A stretch of DNA of 64,000 bases from Planctomycetota bacterium (GTDB lineage Bacteria; Planctomycetota; UBA8742; UBA2392). The DNA lies in NCBI GenBank assembly GCA_016712285.1, contig JADJRK010000001.1:2542001-2606000 (forward strand), read 5' to 3'. A program made the translations under genes and the position numbers. Shown piece after piece: positions 24,635 to 34,261 of the stretch (its first letter is position 1; each line of letters starts with the position of its first letter). Under the pieces are notes generated by a model, which made no database searches, was not told the DNA's origin, and saw only the letters and a program-made list of their open reading frames with translations.

Positions 24635-25441
24635 TTACTCCCCACCGGTGTCGGCCGGCACGTCGGCTTCGACCAGGTACACAAGTGTCAGAGTGTCGTT
24701 GACAAAGACTTCAAGGCGATAGGTGCCGACCCTTAGCTTGCCGAGTTTTGCCTCGACCTTGGCCGCCACAGGCACCTGCGGTGCAATGCCCTCGCGGCGC
24801 GACTGTTCAAGGTAGATGCGAACCACCCCGCCTTCGATCTTCACGTCCTTGAACTTGAGGCTGTAATTGGAGTCGGGCAGCGTGTCGTGCACCGTGGCAA
24901 CGTGCTTGGGGGCGGCGCCCTTTCCCGCATTGAACTCGATGCCCGGTTTGCCGGGCGACGCAACGACGTCTGCGCTCGGGTGTGTCACGGTCACGCGGTC
25001 AGCCCAATTGTGGCCGTCGCGCTTGAGCACCCTCGCGCGCAGGCCGTAGATGGCGGCGAGCGCGTAGTCGCCTTTGTCCGTGCGGTAGTGAACTTCAACC
25101 CAGTGCAGATCGCCGTAGATTGCCCCGACGTCTACCTGCACCTTGACCTCGGCAGCGTCGCCCTCAACAGCGGCCGCAGGCTCGGCTGCACTGATTTTCA
25201 GCCGGTAGCCAGGGGTGTCTTTCTCAGGCTTCTTGAGTTCGTCGCAGGTCAACGACCAGCCGGCTGGCAACTCTGCGCTCAGCACGAGATTCCAAAGGCC
25301 GACATCGTGCGGCGCCGCGACCAGTGACTTGAAGGGCCCGGGAGACACCGCCAGCCGCTTGGCCCAAGGCTGCTGCTTTGTTTCTTGGGCGGACAGGGCG
25401 GCGCAAAGTCAGACAATCGCAAGAACAAGAATGGCGCGCAT
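24635..25441 (-). CDS. Secreted unknown protein with in-frame TGA in its signal peptide
   Basis: From ATG 25441 the frame reads MRAILVLAIV, then TGA (25409-25411), then LCAALSAQETKQQPWAKRL and a full beta-rich domain to 24635. Apart from the TGA this is a textbook signal peptide with cleavage after ALSA. The TGA may be a sequence error, a true nonsense mutation, or a third recoded codon; Sec in a cleaved signal peptide would be odd. A GTG at 25348 could start a shorter 237-residue protein without export signal. The mature domain (about 235 residues) belongs to no family I recognise. Confidence 0.5.
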
Positions 25442-25584
25442 GGCAGTCACCACAAGGGGCAGCAACGGGGCCGTACACACTTGAGTAGGATTGGCGTGCA
25501 AAGGCTTACCCGTGAAACGCCCCGGCATGGACCGTTGGCACTCGATGTACTGGCGGTCGGCACTGCAAAGGCGTCACGCCGCCA

Positions 25585-27291
25585 TCACGTCTGCAGCACG
25601 CCGGTCCTGTATTCGGGCAGGTCGGGGTTGTTGGCGCTCATGCTGATGGCCTGGATCAACGCACCGCGCGTTTCTTCGGGCTCGATGATTGCATCCAGCC
25701 ACAGCCGCGCTGCGCCATAAGCCGGGTGCATCGCGTCGGTGTAGCGCTTGCCGATATCGGCCAGCAGCGCCTTGGCTTCTTCGGCGCTGACCTCTTTGCC
25801 CTGCGCCTTCATCTTGCTGATCTGCAGGGTCAGCAGCGTGTTGCTTGCCGCTTCGCCGCCCATCACGGCATAGCGCGCCGACGGCCATGCCGCGATGTAG
25901 CGCGGCCGATACGCGCGGCCGCACATCGCATAGTGGCCCGCGCCGAAGCTGCCGCCGACAATGATGCTGAACTTGGGCACCACGCTGTTGCTCATGGCGT
26001 TCACCATCTTGGCGCCTTTGCGGATGATGCCGTTGTGCTCGGACTCCGGCCCCACCATGAACCCGTTGACGTCATGCAGAAACACCAGCGGCACACCCAT
26101 CTGGTTGCAGTCCATGATGAAGCGCGCGGCTTTGTCCGCGGCGTCGTGGTAGATCACGCCGCCCGTTTCCCAGGGTTTGTCCTTGTGCCGAATCGTCTCT
26201 TTCTGGTTGGCGACAATGCCCACCGCCCAGCCGCCGATGCGCGCGAAGCCACAGACCAGTGTCTTGCCGTAGTCGGGCTTGTACTCGTGAAACTCGCTGG
26301 CATCGACGATGCGGGCGATCACCTCAAGCATTTCGTAGCCGGCATAGGGACTGACGGGGATGATCCCGCGCAGTTCGCGCGCATCATAGGCGGGCTCGCG
26401 CGAGACCTCGCGGTTGAATGCGGCCCGGGGTCGCGTGGCGTACATGCCCACCAGTGAACGAATCTTGTCGATGCACTCTTCGTCCGTCTTGAGCACGTAG
26501 TCGGCGGTGCCGGACTTCTCGGCGTGCACGCGGGCGCCGCCGATTTCTTCGTTGGTGACATTCGCGCCCGCGGTCTTGGCGGCTTTGGCCAGCGCGGCAG
26601 CCGCGAGGTACATGCCGCTGCCCTCAGTCATCAGCACGGTGTCGCACAACACGGGCAGGTACGCGCCGCCGGCGACACACAGGCCCATCACAGCCGCGAT
26701 CTGCGGGACACCGGATGCCGAGATTCGGGCGGCGTAGTCAAAGACCTTGCCGAAGTCGTCTTTGTCAGGAAACACTTCGTCCTGCAGCGGCAGAAACACG
26801 CCGGCGCTGTCCACCAGGTAGACCAGCGGCAGGTGGTTTTCCATCGCGACGCGCTGTGCGCGCAGGACCTTCTTGCTGGTCATGGGGCAGAAGGCGCCCG
26901 CCTTGATCGTGCTGTCGTTGACGACGAGCATGCAGTCGCGGCCCTGCACCTGGCCGACGCCGGTGATGACATTCGCGCTGGGGATGCCCCACTCGTCGTA
27001 CATGCCCAGGCCGCCGTACAGGCCGTACTCAAGCCAGCCGCTGTCTTTGTCCAGCAGTCGTGCCACGCGCTCGCGCGGCGGCAGCAGACCCGCCTCTTTC
27101 TTTTTTGTGATGGCCTTGGCGCCGCCGCCATCACGCAGCCTGGCATAGGTCTTGCGGTGGCCTTCGCAAAGGGCGTCCATGGCGGCAACGTTTGCCTTGA
27201 AGGCTTCGCTGTCCATGCGGGCCTTACTGACCTTGTTGGGAATGCGGTCAGCGGGAATCTGAAACGCCTTAGCCTTGTCTGCCTGCGCCAT
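25585..27291 (-). CDS. Acyl-CoA carboxylase carboxyltransferase subunit
   Basis: 568 residues of the propionyl/methylcrotonyl-CoA carboxylase beta type, which moves carboxyl from biotin to an acyl-CoA. Both crotonase-like halves are present: DSAGVFLPLQDEVFPDKDDFG and VMGLCVAGGAYLPVLCD (N half), and FLHDVNGFMVGPESEHNGII and SFGAGHYAMCGRAYRPRYIAAWPSARYAVMGG (C half). Those oxyanion-hole glycines are typical of MccB/PccB. The ATG at 27291 follows the normal N terminus. The biotin-carrying alpha subunit is not nearby, so the substrate cannot be decided. Confidence 0.88.
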   Translation of the reverse strand: MAQADKAKAFQIPADRIPNKVSKARMDSEAFKANVAAMDALCEGHRKTYARLRDGGGAKAITKKKEAGLLPPRERVARLLDKDSGWLEYGLYGGLGMYDEWGIPSANVITGVGQVQGRDCMLVVNDSTIKAGAFCPMTSKKVLRAQRVAMENHLPLVYLVDSAGVFLPLQDEVFPDKDDFGKVFDYAARISASGVPQIAAVMGLCVAGGAYLPVLCDTVLMTEGSGMYLAAAALAKAAKTAGANVTNEEIGGARVHAEKSGTADYVLKTDEECIDKIRSLVGMYATRPRAAFNREVSREPAYDARELRGIIPVSPYAGYEMLEVIARIVDASEFHEYKPDYGKTLVCGFARIGGWAVGIVANQKETIRHKDKPWETGGVIYHDAADKAARFIMDCNQMGVPLVFLHDVNGFMVGPESEHNGIIRKGAKMVNAMSNSVVPKFSIIVGGSFGAGHYAMCGRAYRPRYIAAWPSARYAVMGGEAASNTLLTLQISKMKAQGKEVSAEEAKALLADIGKRYTDAMHPAYGAARLWLDAIIEPEETRGALIQAISMSANNPDLPEYRTGVLQT

Positions 27292-27403
27292 GGAAGCTCC
27301 GTGAATCGGCGGAAGATAGCGGACACTCCGCTTCACTGAAAGGCCCCCGCCCCGACGTGTTTTGCCTTGCGTGGCGGCGCGGTCGCCACCAATGTTGCCC
27401 GCG

Positions 27404-30061
27404 ATGAGCGCCTCGCCCCAACCCCAGTGGCATGCCCTGCCGACACATGACGTGCTGCTGGCCCTTGAAGCCGAAGCAGGCGGCCTCACGACAGCCCAGG
27501 CCGCCACCCGCATCGCCGCCCATGGCCCCAACGAGCTGCCGCAGAAAGCGCCGCCGCCCTTCTGGTGGGTGTTTCTGCGCCAGTTCAATAGCCCGCTGAT
27601 CTTCATTCTCCTCGCCGCCGCCGTCGTGGCAATGTTGCTGCAGGAGTTCACCGACGCCGGGTTCATCTTTGGCGTGCTGATGCTGAACGCCCTGATCGGC
27701 AGCTTTCAAGAATGGAAAGCCGAGAAGGCCAACCGCGCCCTGCAGCAGTTGATCGTCACCGTTGCCGTCGTGGTACGCGACGGCGACAGCCGCGAAGTCC
27801 CGGCGCGCGAGCTGGTGCCCGGCGACATTGTGATGGTTGAGTCGGGCAATCGCGTGCCCGCCGACGTGCGGCTGCTGGGTGCCCATGGCCTTGAAGTGGA
27901 CGAGTCGCTGTTGACCGGCGAATCGCTGGCGGTGGCCAAAGATCCCGCCTGGTCGCCGGTGCGCGACGCGCCACTTGGTGATCGGCGCAACATGGTGTTT
28001 GCAGGCTCGGTGGTCGCGCGCGGCCGCGGCCGCGGCGTAGTTGTCGCGACAGGCTTGCAGACCATGGTCGGCGAGCTGGCCCTGGACGTCAGTGGCCGAC
28101 CTGCCGGGAAACCGCCGTTGCTGCAGCGGCTGGAAAAGTTCACGCGCCTCGTCGGTATCGTGGTGCTGGTCGCGTCGGCACTCGTGGCGCTGCTGGGAGT
28201 GCTGGTGCAGAACCGCCCGCCCGCCGAGATGTTCCTGGTTGCCGTGGCGCTCGCGGTGGCGGCGATTCCCGAAGGCCTGCCAATTGCGCTGACCGTGGCG
28301 CTTGCGGTGGCGACATCGCGCATGGCCAAGCGCGGCGTCGTGGTGCGCAAGCTGGCAGCGGTCGAAGGCCTGGGCAGCTGCACGCTGATCGCGTCCGACA
28401 AGACTGGCACGCTTACGGCTAATGAGCTGACGGTGCGAATTGTGGTGCCGACGGGCGGCGACGAGCTGGCTGTGACGGGCGTAGGCTACGATCCCGAAGG
28501 CGCCATCGAGGGTGAACGGCGCGGCGAACTTGAGGCGCTGGTGCGCGCGGGCGCGCTGTGCAACGAGGCCACACTGCACAAGTCCGGGCCGGGCTGGGTG
28601 CACCGCGGCGACCCGACCGACGTGGCGCTGCTGGTACTCGCCCACAAGACCGGCGTCGCCCCGGGGGACTGGAAGCTGCGTCACGAGCTGCTGAACCAGA
28701 TCGCATTTGAAGCCGAGCACAAGTTCGCCGCAACGTGGCACCGCGGGCCCGATGGCGAGGTGCGCTGCTGTGTAAAAGGCGCGCCCGAACGAGTCGCCGA
28801 AATGTGCGCTGACGCCCCCGCGGACTGGGCCGAAGTCGCGGGCGACCTGGCGCAGCGCGGCTTTCGCGTGCTGGCGCTTGCCGACCTGGTGCAGGACGGC
28901 GTGAGCACCGCGGGCCCCCCGCCGGCGCCATCCGGCATGCGCTTTCTCGGCCTGATTGGCATGATTGACCCCCTGCGCGACGGCGTGAAAGAAGCCATCG
29001 ACGGCTGCCAGCGGGCGGGCATCCGGGTGTCCATGGTGACCGGCGACCACCCGGTGACCGCGCTGGCCATTGCCCGTGAGCTCGGTTTCGCGCAAGACCG
29101 TTCGCAGGTGATCTCGGGCGATGAGCTGGAGAAGCTGAGCCCGGCGCAACTGGCCGAGTCAATCAAGACAACCCGCGTGTTCGCGCGCACAAGCCCGCAG
29201 CAGAAACTGCACATCGTCGAAGCCGCCCACACCGCCGGAGAATTCGTGGCCGTCACCGGCGACGGCGTCAACGACGCGCCTGCCCTGCGTGCCGCCAACA
29301 TCGGCGTGGCGATGGGAAAATCCGGCACAGACGTCGCGCGCGAAGCCGCCGAGCTGGTGATCAGCGACGACAACTTCGCAACGATTGTCGCCGGCGTCGA
29401 AGAAGGACGCGTGGCATACGACAACGTGCGCAAGGTGATCTACCTGCTGGTCAGCACCGGCGCCGCCGAGCTGTTGATCGTGCTGCTGGCTGTCGGCACG
29501 GGCCTGCCAATTCCGCTGCTGCCGGTGCAGCTGCTGTGGGTCAACCTGGTCACGAACGGCATCCAGGACGTCGCGCTGGCCTTTGAGCCCAAAGAGGGCG
29601 ACGTTCTGAACCGCGCCGCGCGCAGCCCGCGCGAACGCATCTTCAATCGCCTGATGATCGAGCGCACGGTGCTGGCGGCGCTGGTCATGGGCGGGCTGGG
29701 GTTCGGCTGGTTCTATTACCTGATTGAAGCGGGCTGGAGTGAAGCCGACGCCCGCAACTCACTGCTGCTGCTGATTGTGCTGTTTGAGAATGTGCACATC
29801 GGCAACTGCCGGTCCGAGACGCGCACCTTGTTCAAGATCAATCCATTCAGCAACCGCATGTTGATCGCGGGCACCGCGACGGCATTCCTGCTGCACCTGG
29901 GCATGATGTACCTGCCGGCGGGACAGGCCCTGCTGCGTACCTCGCCGGTGAGCATTGAAATGTGGGCAATCACGATCGGCCTGGCGCTTTCGCTGGTGTT
30001 GGTGATGGAGTTGCACAAACTGGTTCACCGCCTGCTTGCGCAACGCGCGTCACGCGCCTGA
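27404..30061 (+). CDS. Type II cation-transporting P-type ATPase
   Basis: About 885 residues from ATG 27404 (an earlier start at 27362 is possible). The protein contains the N-terminal cation ATPase domain (LTTAQAATRIAAHGPNELP), actuator TGES (LLTGESLAVAK), TM4 IPEGLP, phosphorylation DKTGTLT, KGAPE, MVTGDHPVTA and TGDGVNDAPAL hinge motifs, and six C-terminal membrane segments. TM6 reads WVNLVTNGIQDVALAFE, with N/Q/D rather than the N/D pair of SERCA pumps, so Ca2+, Na+ or Mg2+ all remain possible. It probably exports or imports a cation across the inner membrane. Confidence 0.88.
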   Translation: MSASPQPQWHALPTHDVLLALEAEAGGLTTAQAATRIAAHGPNELPQKAPPPFWWVFLRQFNSPLIFILLAAAVVAMLLQEFTDAGFIFGVLMLNALIGSFQEWKAEKANRALQQLIVTVAVVVRDGDSREVPARELVPGDIVMVESGNRVPADVRLLGAHGLEVDESLLTGESLAVAKDPAWSPVRDAPLGDRRNMVFAGSVVARGRGRGVVVATGLQTMVGELALDVSGRPAGKPPLLQRLEKFTRLVGIVVLVASALVALLGVLVQNRPPAEMFLVAVALAVAAIPEGLPIALTVALAVATSRMAKRGVVVRKLAAVEGLGSCTLIASDKTGTLTANELTVRIVVPTGGDELAVTGVGYDPEGAIEGERRGELEALVRAGALCNEATLHKSGPGWVHRGDPTDVALLVLAHKTGVAPGDWKLRHELLNQIAFEAEHKFAATWHRGPDGEVRCCVKGAPERVAEMCADAPADWAEVAGDLAQRGFRVLALADLVQDGVSTAGPPPAPSGMRFLGLIGMIDPLRDGVKEAIDGCQRAGIRVSMVTGDHPVTALAIARELGFAQDRSQVISGDELEKLSPAQLAESIKTTRVFARTSPQQKLHIVEAAHTAGEFVAVTGDGVNDAPALRAANIGVAMGKSGTDVAREAAELVISDDNFATIVAGVEEGRVAYDNVRKVIYLLVSTGAAELLIVLLAVGTGLPIPLLPVQLLWVNLVTNGIQDVALAFEPKEGDVLNRAARSPRERIFNRLMIERTVLAALVMGGLGFGWFYYLIEAGWSEADARNSLLLLIVLFENVHIGNCRSETRTLFKINPFSNRMLIAGTATAFLLHLGMMYLPAGQALLRTSPVSIEMWAITIGLALSLVLVMELHKLVHRLLAQRASRA

Positions 30062-30101
30062 AATGCTGTGGCGCAGGCTGTGACAAGTGCCGGAGGGCAG
30101 C

Positions 30102-30596
30102 ATGAAATCGGAAGATTGGAAAAGCGTGGGACCAACGCTGATCGAACAGGATGCCGAGTACCTGGAGTCATTGATCCGGGCGCACGGCTACCCGACACGC
30201 GTGCACGAGTTTGCGGACAGCCCCGAGGCCGAACTGGGACGCAGCTTTGCGGTTCAAGTGAAGGCCATGCACTACCGGTTTGCGCTCGAGATTCGCGCCA
30301 ACGAGTTTCCAGAACCCGGCGACAAGCAGTCCGAAGTCAGGGCCGAAGTCGCCAACGCCCGGTCAGGAAAACGCTTGCGTGTCGCCAAGCCACTGGGCGC
30401 AGCTTTGGTCGGGGTATTGGCCGGCATGCGCGTGGGCGCCAAGCTGCGCGGGGGGGCGCTGGCCACCATCGGTGTCGGCGCATTATTGGGGCTGATCTGC
30501 GCCATGGCAGTGATCTTCATGGGCGGCAGCGAAAGCAAGCCCGGCGAAGACACCGAAGTCGCCAAAGATGACGACAAGCACAAGCTGAACCGCTAA
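30102..30596 (+). CDS. Unknown small protein with central hydrophobic segment
   Basis: 164 residues from ATG 30102. The N-terminal domain IEQDAEYLESLIRAHGYPTRVHEF recurs in the next gene. A glycine-rich hydrophobic segment (GGALATIGVGALLGLICAMAVIFMGG) and a charged tail follow. It may be a tail-anchored membrane protein. It follows the P-type ATPase by 40 bases on the same strand. Confidence 0.6.
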   Translation: MKSEDWKSVGPTLIEQDAEYLESLIRAHGYPTRVHEFADSPEAELGRSFAVQVKAMHYRFALEIRANEFPEPGDKQSEVRAEVANARSGKRLRVAKPLGAALVGVLAGMRVGAKLRGGALATIGVGALLGLICAMAVIFMGGSESKPGEDTEVAKDDDKHKLNR

Positions 30597-30706
30597 GGCC
30601 CCGCCGCCGGTGCATTGCCTATCGCCCACCACCACAGCCGGGGCCGATGCGCGCACGGCTGCAACAAGTAGAATGACCCGTCGATTTGAGTTTCGGGAGC
30701 ACTGCC

Positions 30707-30988
30707 TTGAATCCGCAAGTTTGGGCCCGTGTCGGCTCGCCGCTCAAAGAACTGGACGCAGAGTTTCTGCGCGACCTGATTCATTGCGCCGGCTATCCCG
30801 CACGCCTGGAGCGTCTGACCAATCCCGCCGAGATTGAGCAAGGCCGCGACTGGTGCGCGCTGGTGCGGCACGAAGACCTGGACATCGCAATCGCAATCCG
30901 TGAACGAAACTTCAACGGCCCCACGCGCCGCCCCACAAAGCGTTGGCGCCTGACTGGTCTGCTGCGCCGCCGCAATCCCGCAGCCTAG
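30707..30988 (+). CDS. Small soluble paralogue of the preceding gene
   Basis: A TTG at 30707 with GGGAG seven bases upstream gives a 93-residue protein. LKELDAEFLRDLIHCAGYPARLERL aligns with LIEQDAEYLESLIRAHGYPTRVHEF of the upstream gene, and both continue with an E-x-x-x-GR(D/S) segment and IRERNF / IRANEF. The copy lacks the membrane segment. The pair probably arose by tandem duplication; function unknown. Confidence 0.55.
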   Translation: MNPQVWARVGSPLKELDAEFLRDLIHCAGYPARLERLTNPAEIEQGRDWCALVRHEDLDIAIAIRERNFNGPTRRPTKRWRLTGLLRRRNPAA

Positions 30989-30994
30989 AATTCG

Positions 30995-32482
30995 CTATTG
31001 CACGATAATCGTGAACGCGCGCGTGGCTGTGTTGCCGGCCGAATCCGTGACCTGCACGGTGAAGTTGAAAGTCCCCGTGCTCAGGGGCGTGCCGCTGATC
31101 GTGGTCGTGGCAGAGTCCACCCCTGCGCTTGCGACATAAATCGGCGCGCTTGCCTGCCCCGCAATCTCGGTGCAGGTGAACAGCTCGCCGCCGTCGGCGC
31201 TGTAGCAGATCGCTTCGTACTGCTGGCCGCCGCTGATGGCGAATGCCGTGCCTCCCTGTGCAAAGATGTCGTCGAAAGTACCGCCCGCGGGGCGGGCATA
31301 TTCGCGCGCGCTGCCGTATCCGCGCAACACAACGCGCCGCGCGTCCAGGCTTGCGTCGCCTGCTGTCAACGTGCCGTCGAACGTGCCTGAGGCGGTGACC
31401 TGCGTCAGGGTTACGGGCGATCCACTCGTCCATGTTGCGCTTAGCGGCATCGGAAATTTGTGCACGCGTGGGGCGCCGCCGACCTTCTCGACCAGGTAGG
31501 GCGTGCCGCTTTCCCAATCCACGAGCATTGTCTCGCAGTTCTGGCTGCCGCCCGGATACACAAAGAAGTACGTGTCATGGGCAGCCGTCACGATGCTGCC
31601 CGGAGTTGCCGGCACCGTCGGCTCCGCAACCCGGTGTATGCGGCAGTTGGTGCGGTTCAGCGAGTTGTCGCCGACGTCGCCTATGTAAATGTAATCGACA
31701 CCGCCCGGGCCGGGGCCCATGGCAATATCCTCCCAGTCCTGTGCCGTTGTGCTGAGCTGATAGCTTTGCAGCACGTTGCCTTGCGCGTCGATCGCGTAAA
31801 ACTCGGGCGCGGCGCCGCTGTCGTCGTGCACCCAGAACACGCCGGGCTGGCTGCGGCTTGCGACGATGCCCGAAACCTCGGAAAGCCGCCCGCCGCCGAG
31901 CGACTGGTCCAGGTTGCCGGAGAAACCAAATGCGCCCCATGTGAGCGGGTTGTTTTTCCCGTCAAGCGTCAGCCCAGGCGGCAGCGTGCCGGCCGAGACG
32001 CTCCAGGTGTAGCCAACGCCGCTGCCTCCGGTGGCATACAGATCTTGCGCATAGGGGCTGACGGTTGAGCCGCCGGGCAGGCTGAACGTGGTGATCACCA
32101 GCGGCGCATTGTTCAGCACATCCAAGGCAAACGCCTGCGTGTGCACACATGTCCCGAAAGTCAGCGAAATCTCAAACGGGAAGTTGCCGACGACTGTGGG
32201 TGTCCCGCTGATCTGGCCTGTGCCGGCTGCACCTGTGAGCGACAAACCATTCGGCAGGGCACCGGACGAAACGTTCCAGAGCAGCGTTGGCTCGCTCGAG
32301 TTCGGCCCGACGTATCCAAGTTGCTGCGTATAGGGCAGGTTCAACCCGGCATTGGCCAGCACGCCGGGCGTGATCGAGTACAGGATCGTGCCGACGGCCC
32401 CGGGCTTGGATTCCTCGGCATCTTCGCCGCAGGCAGCCAGCACGAAGGCCAGCACGACGGCAACAGGCATCAGTCGGCGCAT
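30995..32482 (-). CDS. Lipoprotein with Ig-like (He_PIG) repeats and beta-propeller-like middle
   Basis: 495 residues. The signal peptide and lipobox LAAC predict a lipidated Cys near residue 18. Putative-Ig repeats with the hallmark GLSLTGAAGTGQISGTPTVVGNFPFEISL and a last copy TTISGTPLSTGTFNFTVQV flank a central domain (VSGIVASRSQPGVFWVHDDSG, WEDIAMGPGPGGVDYIYIGD). That domain looks like a blade-built hydrolase or propeller fold. It is likely an outer-envelope surface protein; no enzyme activity can be assigned. Confidence 0.72.
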   Translation of the reverse strand: MRRLMPVAVVLAFVLAACGEDAEESKPGAVGTILYSITPGVLANAGLNLPYTQQLGYVGPNSSEPTLLWNVSSGALPNGLSLTGAAGTGQISGTPTVVGNFPFEISLTFGTCVHTQAFALDVLNNAPLVITTFSLPGGSTVSPYAQDLYATGGSGVGYTWSVSAGTLPPGLTLDGKNNPLTWGAFGFSGNLDQSLGGGRLSEVSGIVASRSQPGVFWVHDDSGAAPEFYAIDAQGNVLQSYQLSTTAQDWEDIAMGPGPGGVDYIYIGDVGDNSLNRTNCRIHRVAEPTVPATPGSIVTAAHDTYFFVYPGGSQNCETMLVDWESGTPYLVEKVGGAPRVHKFPMPLSATWTSGSPVTLTQVTASGTFDGTLTAGDASLDARRVVLRGYGSAREYARPAGGTFDDIFAQGGTAFAISGGQQYEAICYSADGGELFTCTEIAGQASAPIYVASAGVDSATTTISGTPLSTGTFNFTVQVTDSAGNTATRAFTIIVQ

Positions 32483-32635
32483 GTGTCCTCCCGCGCCATG
32501 GTAGCGCGAATGGGCTCCGTGAGGCTTGGTGAATCTTTTCGATTCACGGCAATGTCCTGTGCATGGCGGCTGTTCACGAAATCGAAATGCGCACAGCCAT
32601 TGCCAGCCGGGCGATTCGAATCAGCGCGTGCGTAC

Positions 32636-34135
32636 TCACGCCGCCGGCAAGTCCGCGCGCCGGATGATGCGGGTCTGGTGGAAGGCCTTCATGGTGGTCG
32701 GGTAGATTTCAGTCAGTGCTACGCGGCGTCCCGGCTCAACGATCATGCTCATGTGTTTGCGGGTGATGTCGTTGGGGTGCTGCAGGCCCAGCGCCCGCAC
32801 GATCATCATCACGTCGTGGTGGATTGCCTGCATGTAGTTGGACACGCGCACGCTTTTGCTTTCCGGGTCGAGGCCCCGTGTCAGCCACCGGCTTTGGGTC
32901 GCGACGCCCGTCGGGCAGTGGTTGGTGTTGCACAGCAGGGCCTGGATGCACCCCAGGCTGAACATGAAGCCGCGCGCGATGTGGCACAGGTCAGCCCCCA
33001 GTCCCAGCGCGATGGCCGCGCTGGCCCCGGTAACAATGCGGCCGCTGCCGATGACTTTGACCTTGTTGCGCGCACCTTCTTCGCGCAGCACGTTGTCGGT
33101 GATCACCAGCGCCTCTTGCAGGCTGATGCCCATGTGATCCGACAGCGACATCGGCGCGGCCCCGGTGCCGCCCTCAGCGCCGTCAATAATAATGAAGTCC
33201 GGCCCGTCGTCGTGGCTGGCAATGTAGCGGGCCACTTCGCGAATGAACTCGTCGCCCCCGAGCACGCACTTGAATCCGGCGGGCTTGCCACCGCTGAGAT
33301 CGCGTACCCGGTTCAGAAAGCGCATCATGCCGGGAACGTCGTTGAACTCGGCGTGGCAGTTGGGGCTGTGGCAGTCTTCGCCCATCTTGATGCCGCGAAT
33401 GCGCGAAATCTCGGCCGTCACCTTTTCCCGGGGCAGCACACCGCCTTTGCCCGGCTTGGCGCCCTGTGCCAGCTTCAGGTACACCGCCTTGACCTGCTCG
33501 CGCGCCGCGACCGCCTTGAATTTTTCCTCGTTGAAGGTGCCGTCCTCGTTGCGGCAACCGAACTTGCCGGGCCCGATCTGGTAGAAAAGGTCGCCGCCGC
33601 CGGCGATGTGGTAGTCGCTGACGCTGCCTTCGCCGCTGCTCATGTACCCGCCGGCGAGCTTTGCGCCTTTGCTCAGGGCCAGCACCGCGTTTCGCGACAG
33701 CGCGCCGAAACTCATACCGCTGATGTTGGCGATGTATTTCACTGCGTAGGGTTTGAGGCGGTTGGGCCCCAGAATCACCGGCTGCATTTCGTCGCTCGCG
33801 TGCAGGTCGGGCGTGGGAAATGGCGCCGGGTTGAACTTGATGACGCCCGGCCCTTCCTGGTCAACCTGTGTCCCGAAGGGCACGGTATTGCTCAGGCCCT
33901 TGGCGGCACGGTACGCCCAGCTGCGCTGCAGCCGCGTAAACGGCCGCTCGGACAAGTCGCTGGTGACGATGTACTGGCGCAGCGGCGGGCCCAGCTTCTC
34001 GGCGATGTAGCGGAAGCGTCCGAAGAACGGGAAGTTCCGGATGATGGTGTGCTTTCGCTGAAACACGTCCCAGAGCGTACTGAACGCTGTGTAACCGCCG
34101 ATCGCAATCAGTAGCCACGCCCACCAAGGCAGCAT
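32636..34135 (-). CDS. FMN-binding glutamate-synthase-like membrane protein
   Basis: 499 residues from ATG 34135. An N-terminal transmembrane helix (WWAWLLIAIGGYTAF) precedes a complete GltS FMN domain: ISGMSFGALSRNAVLALSKGAKLAGGYMSSGEG, PDFIIIDGAEGGTGAAPMSLSDHMG, KVIGSGRIVTGASAAIALGLGAD. The cysteine-rich CIQALLCNTNHCPTGVATQ segment binds a 3Fe-4S cluster in true glutamate synthases. It lacks glutaminase domains, so it is the stand-alone archaeal/bacterial type of uncertain electron donor and role. Confidence 0.82.
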   Translation of the reverse strand: MLPWWAWLLIAIGGYTAFSTLWDVFQRKHTIIRNFPFFGRFRYIAEKLGPPLRQYIVTSDLSERPFTRLQRSWAYRAAKGLSNTVPFGTQVDQEGPGVIKFNPAPFPTPDLHASDEMQPVILGPNRLKPYAVKYIANISGMSFGALSRNAVLALSKGAKLAGGYMSSGEGSVSDYHIAGGGDLFYQIGPGKFGCRNEDGTFNEEKFKAVAAREQVKAVYLKLAQGAKPGKGGVLPREKVTAEISRIRGIKMGEDCHSPNCHAEFNDVPGMMRFLNRVRDLSGGKPAGFKCVLGGDEFIREVARYIASHDDGPDFIIIDGAEGGTGAAPMSLSDHMGISLQEALVITDNVLREEGARNKVKVIGSGRIVTGASAAIALGLGADLCHIARGFMFSLGCIQALLCNTNHCPTGVATQSRWLTRGLDPESKSVRVSNYMQAIHHDVMMIVRALGLQHPNDITRKHMSMIVEPGRRVALTEIYPTTMKAFHQTRIIRRADLPAA

Positions 34136-34261
34136 GCCGCTCTCCTTGCACCATTGCCGTTGTGCGGGCACGCGCAACGTGCGACGCCCGAGGTTGGCGA
34201 TTGTGGATTGCGCAAAGGCAATTGCCTACGCCCAAGGTGGGACCTTGCGACATGCGCCGGC

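Noticed and set aside
27269..29149. Minus-strand open frame of 626 codons
   Set aside because: Antisense to the P-type ATPase, whose catalytic motifs are all on the plus strand.
32141..34114. Plus-strand open frame of 657 codons
   Set aside because: Antisense to the FMN glutamate-synthase-like gene and the Ig-like lipoprotein gene.
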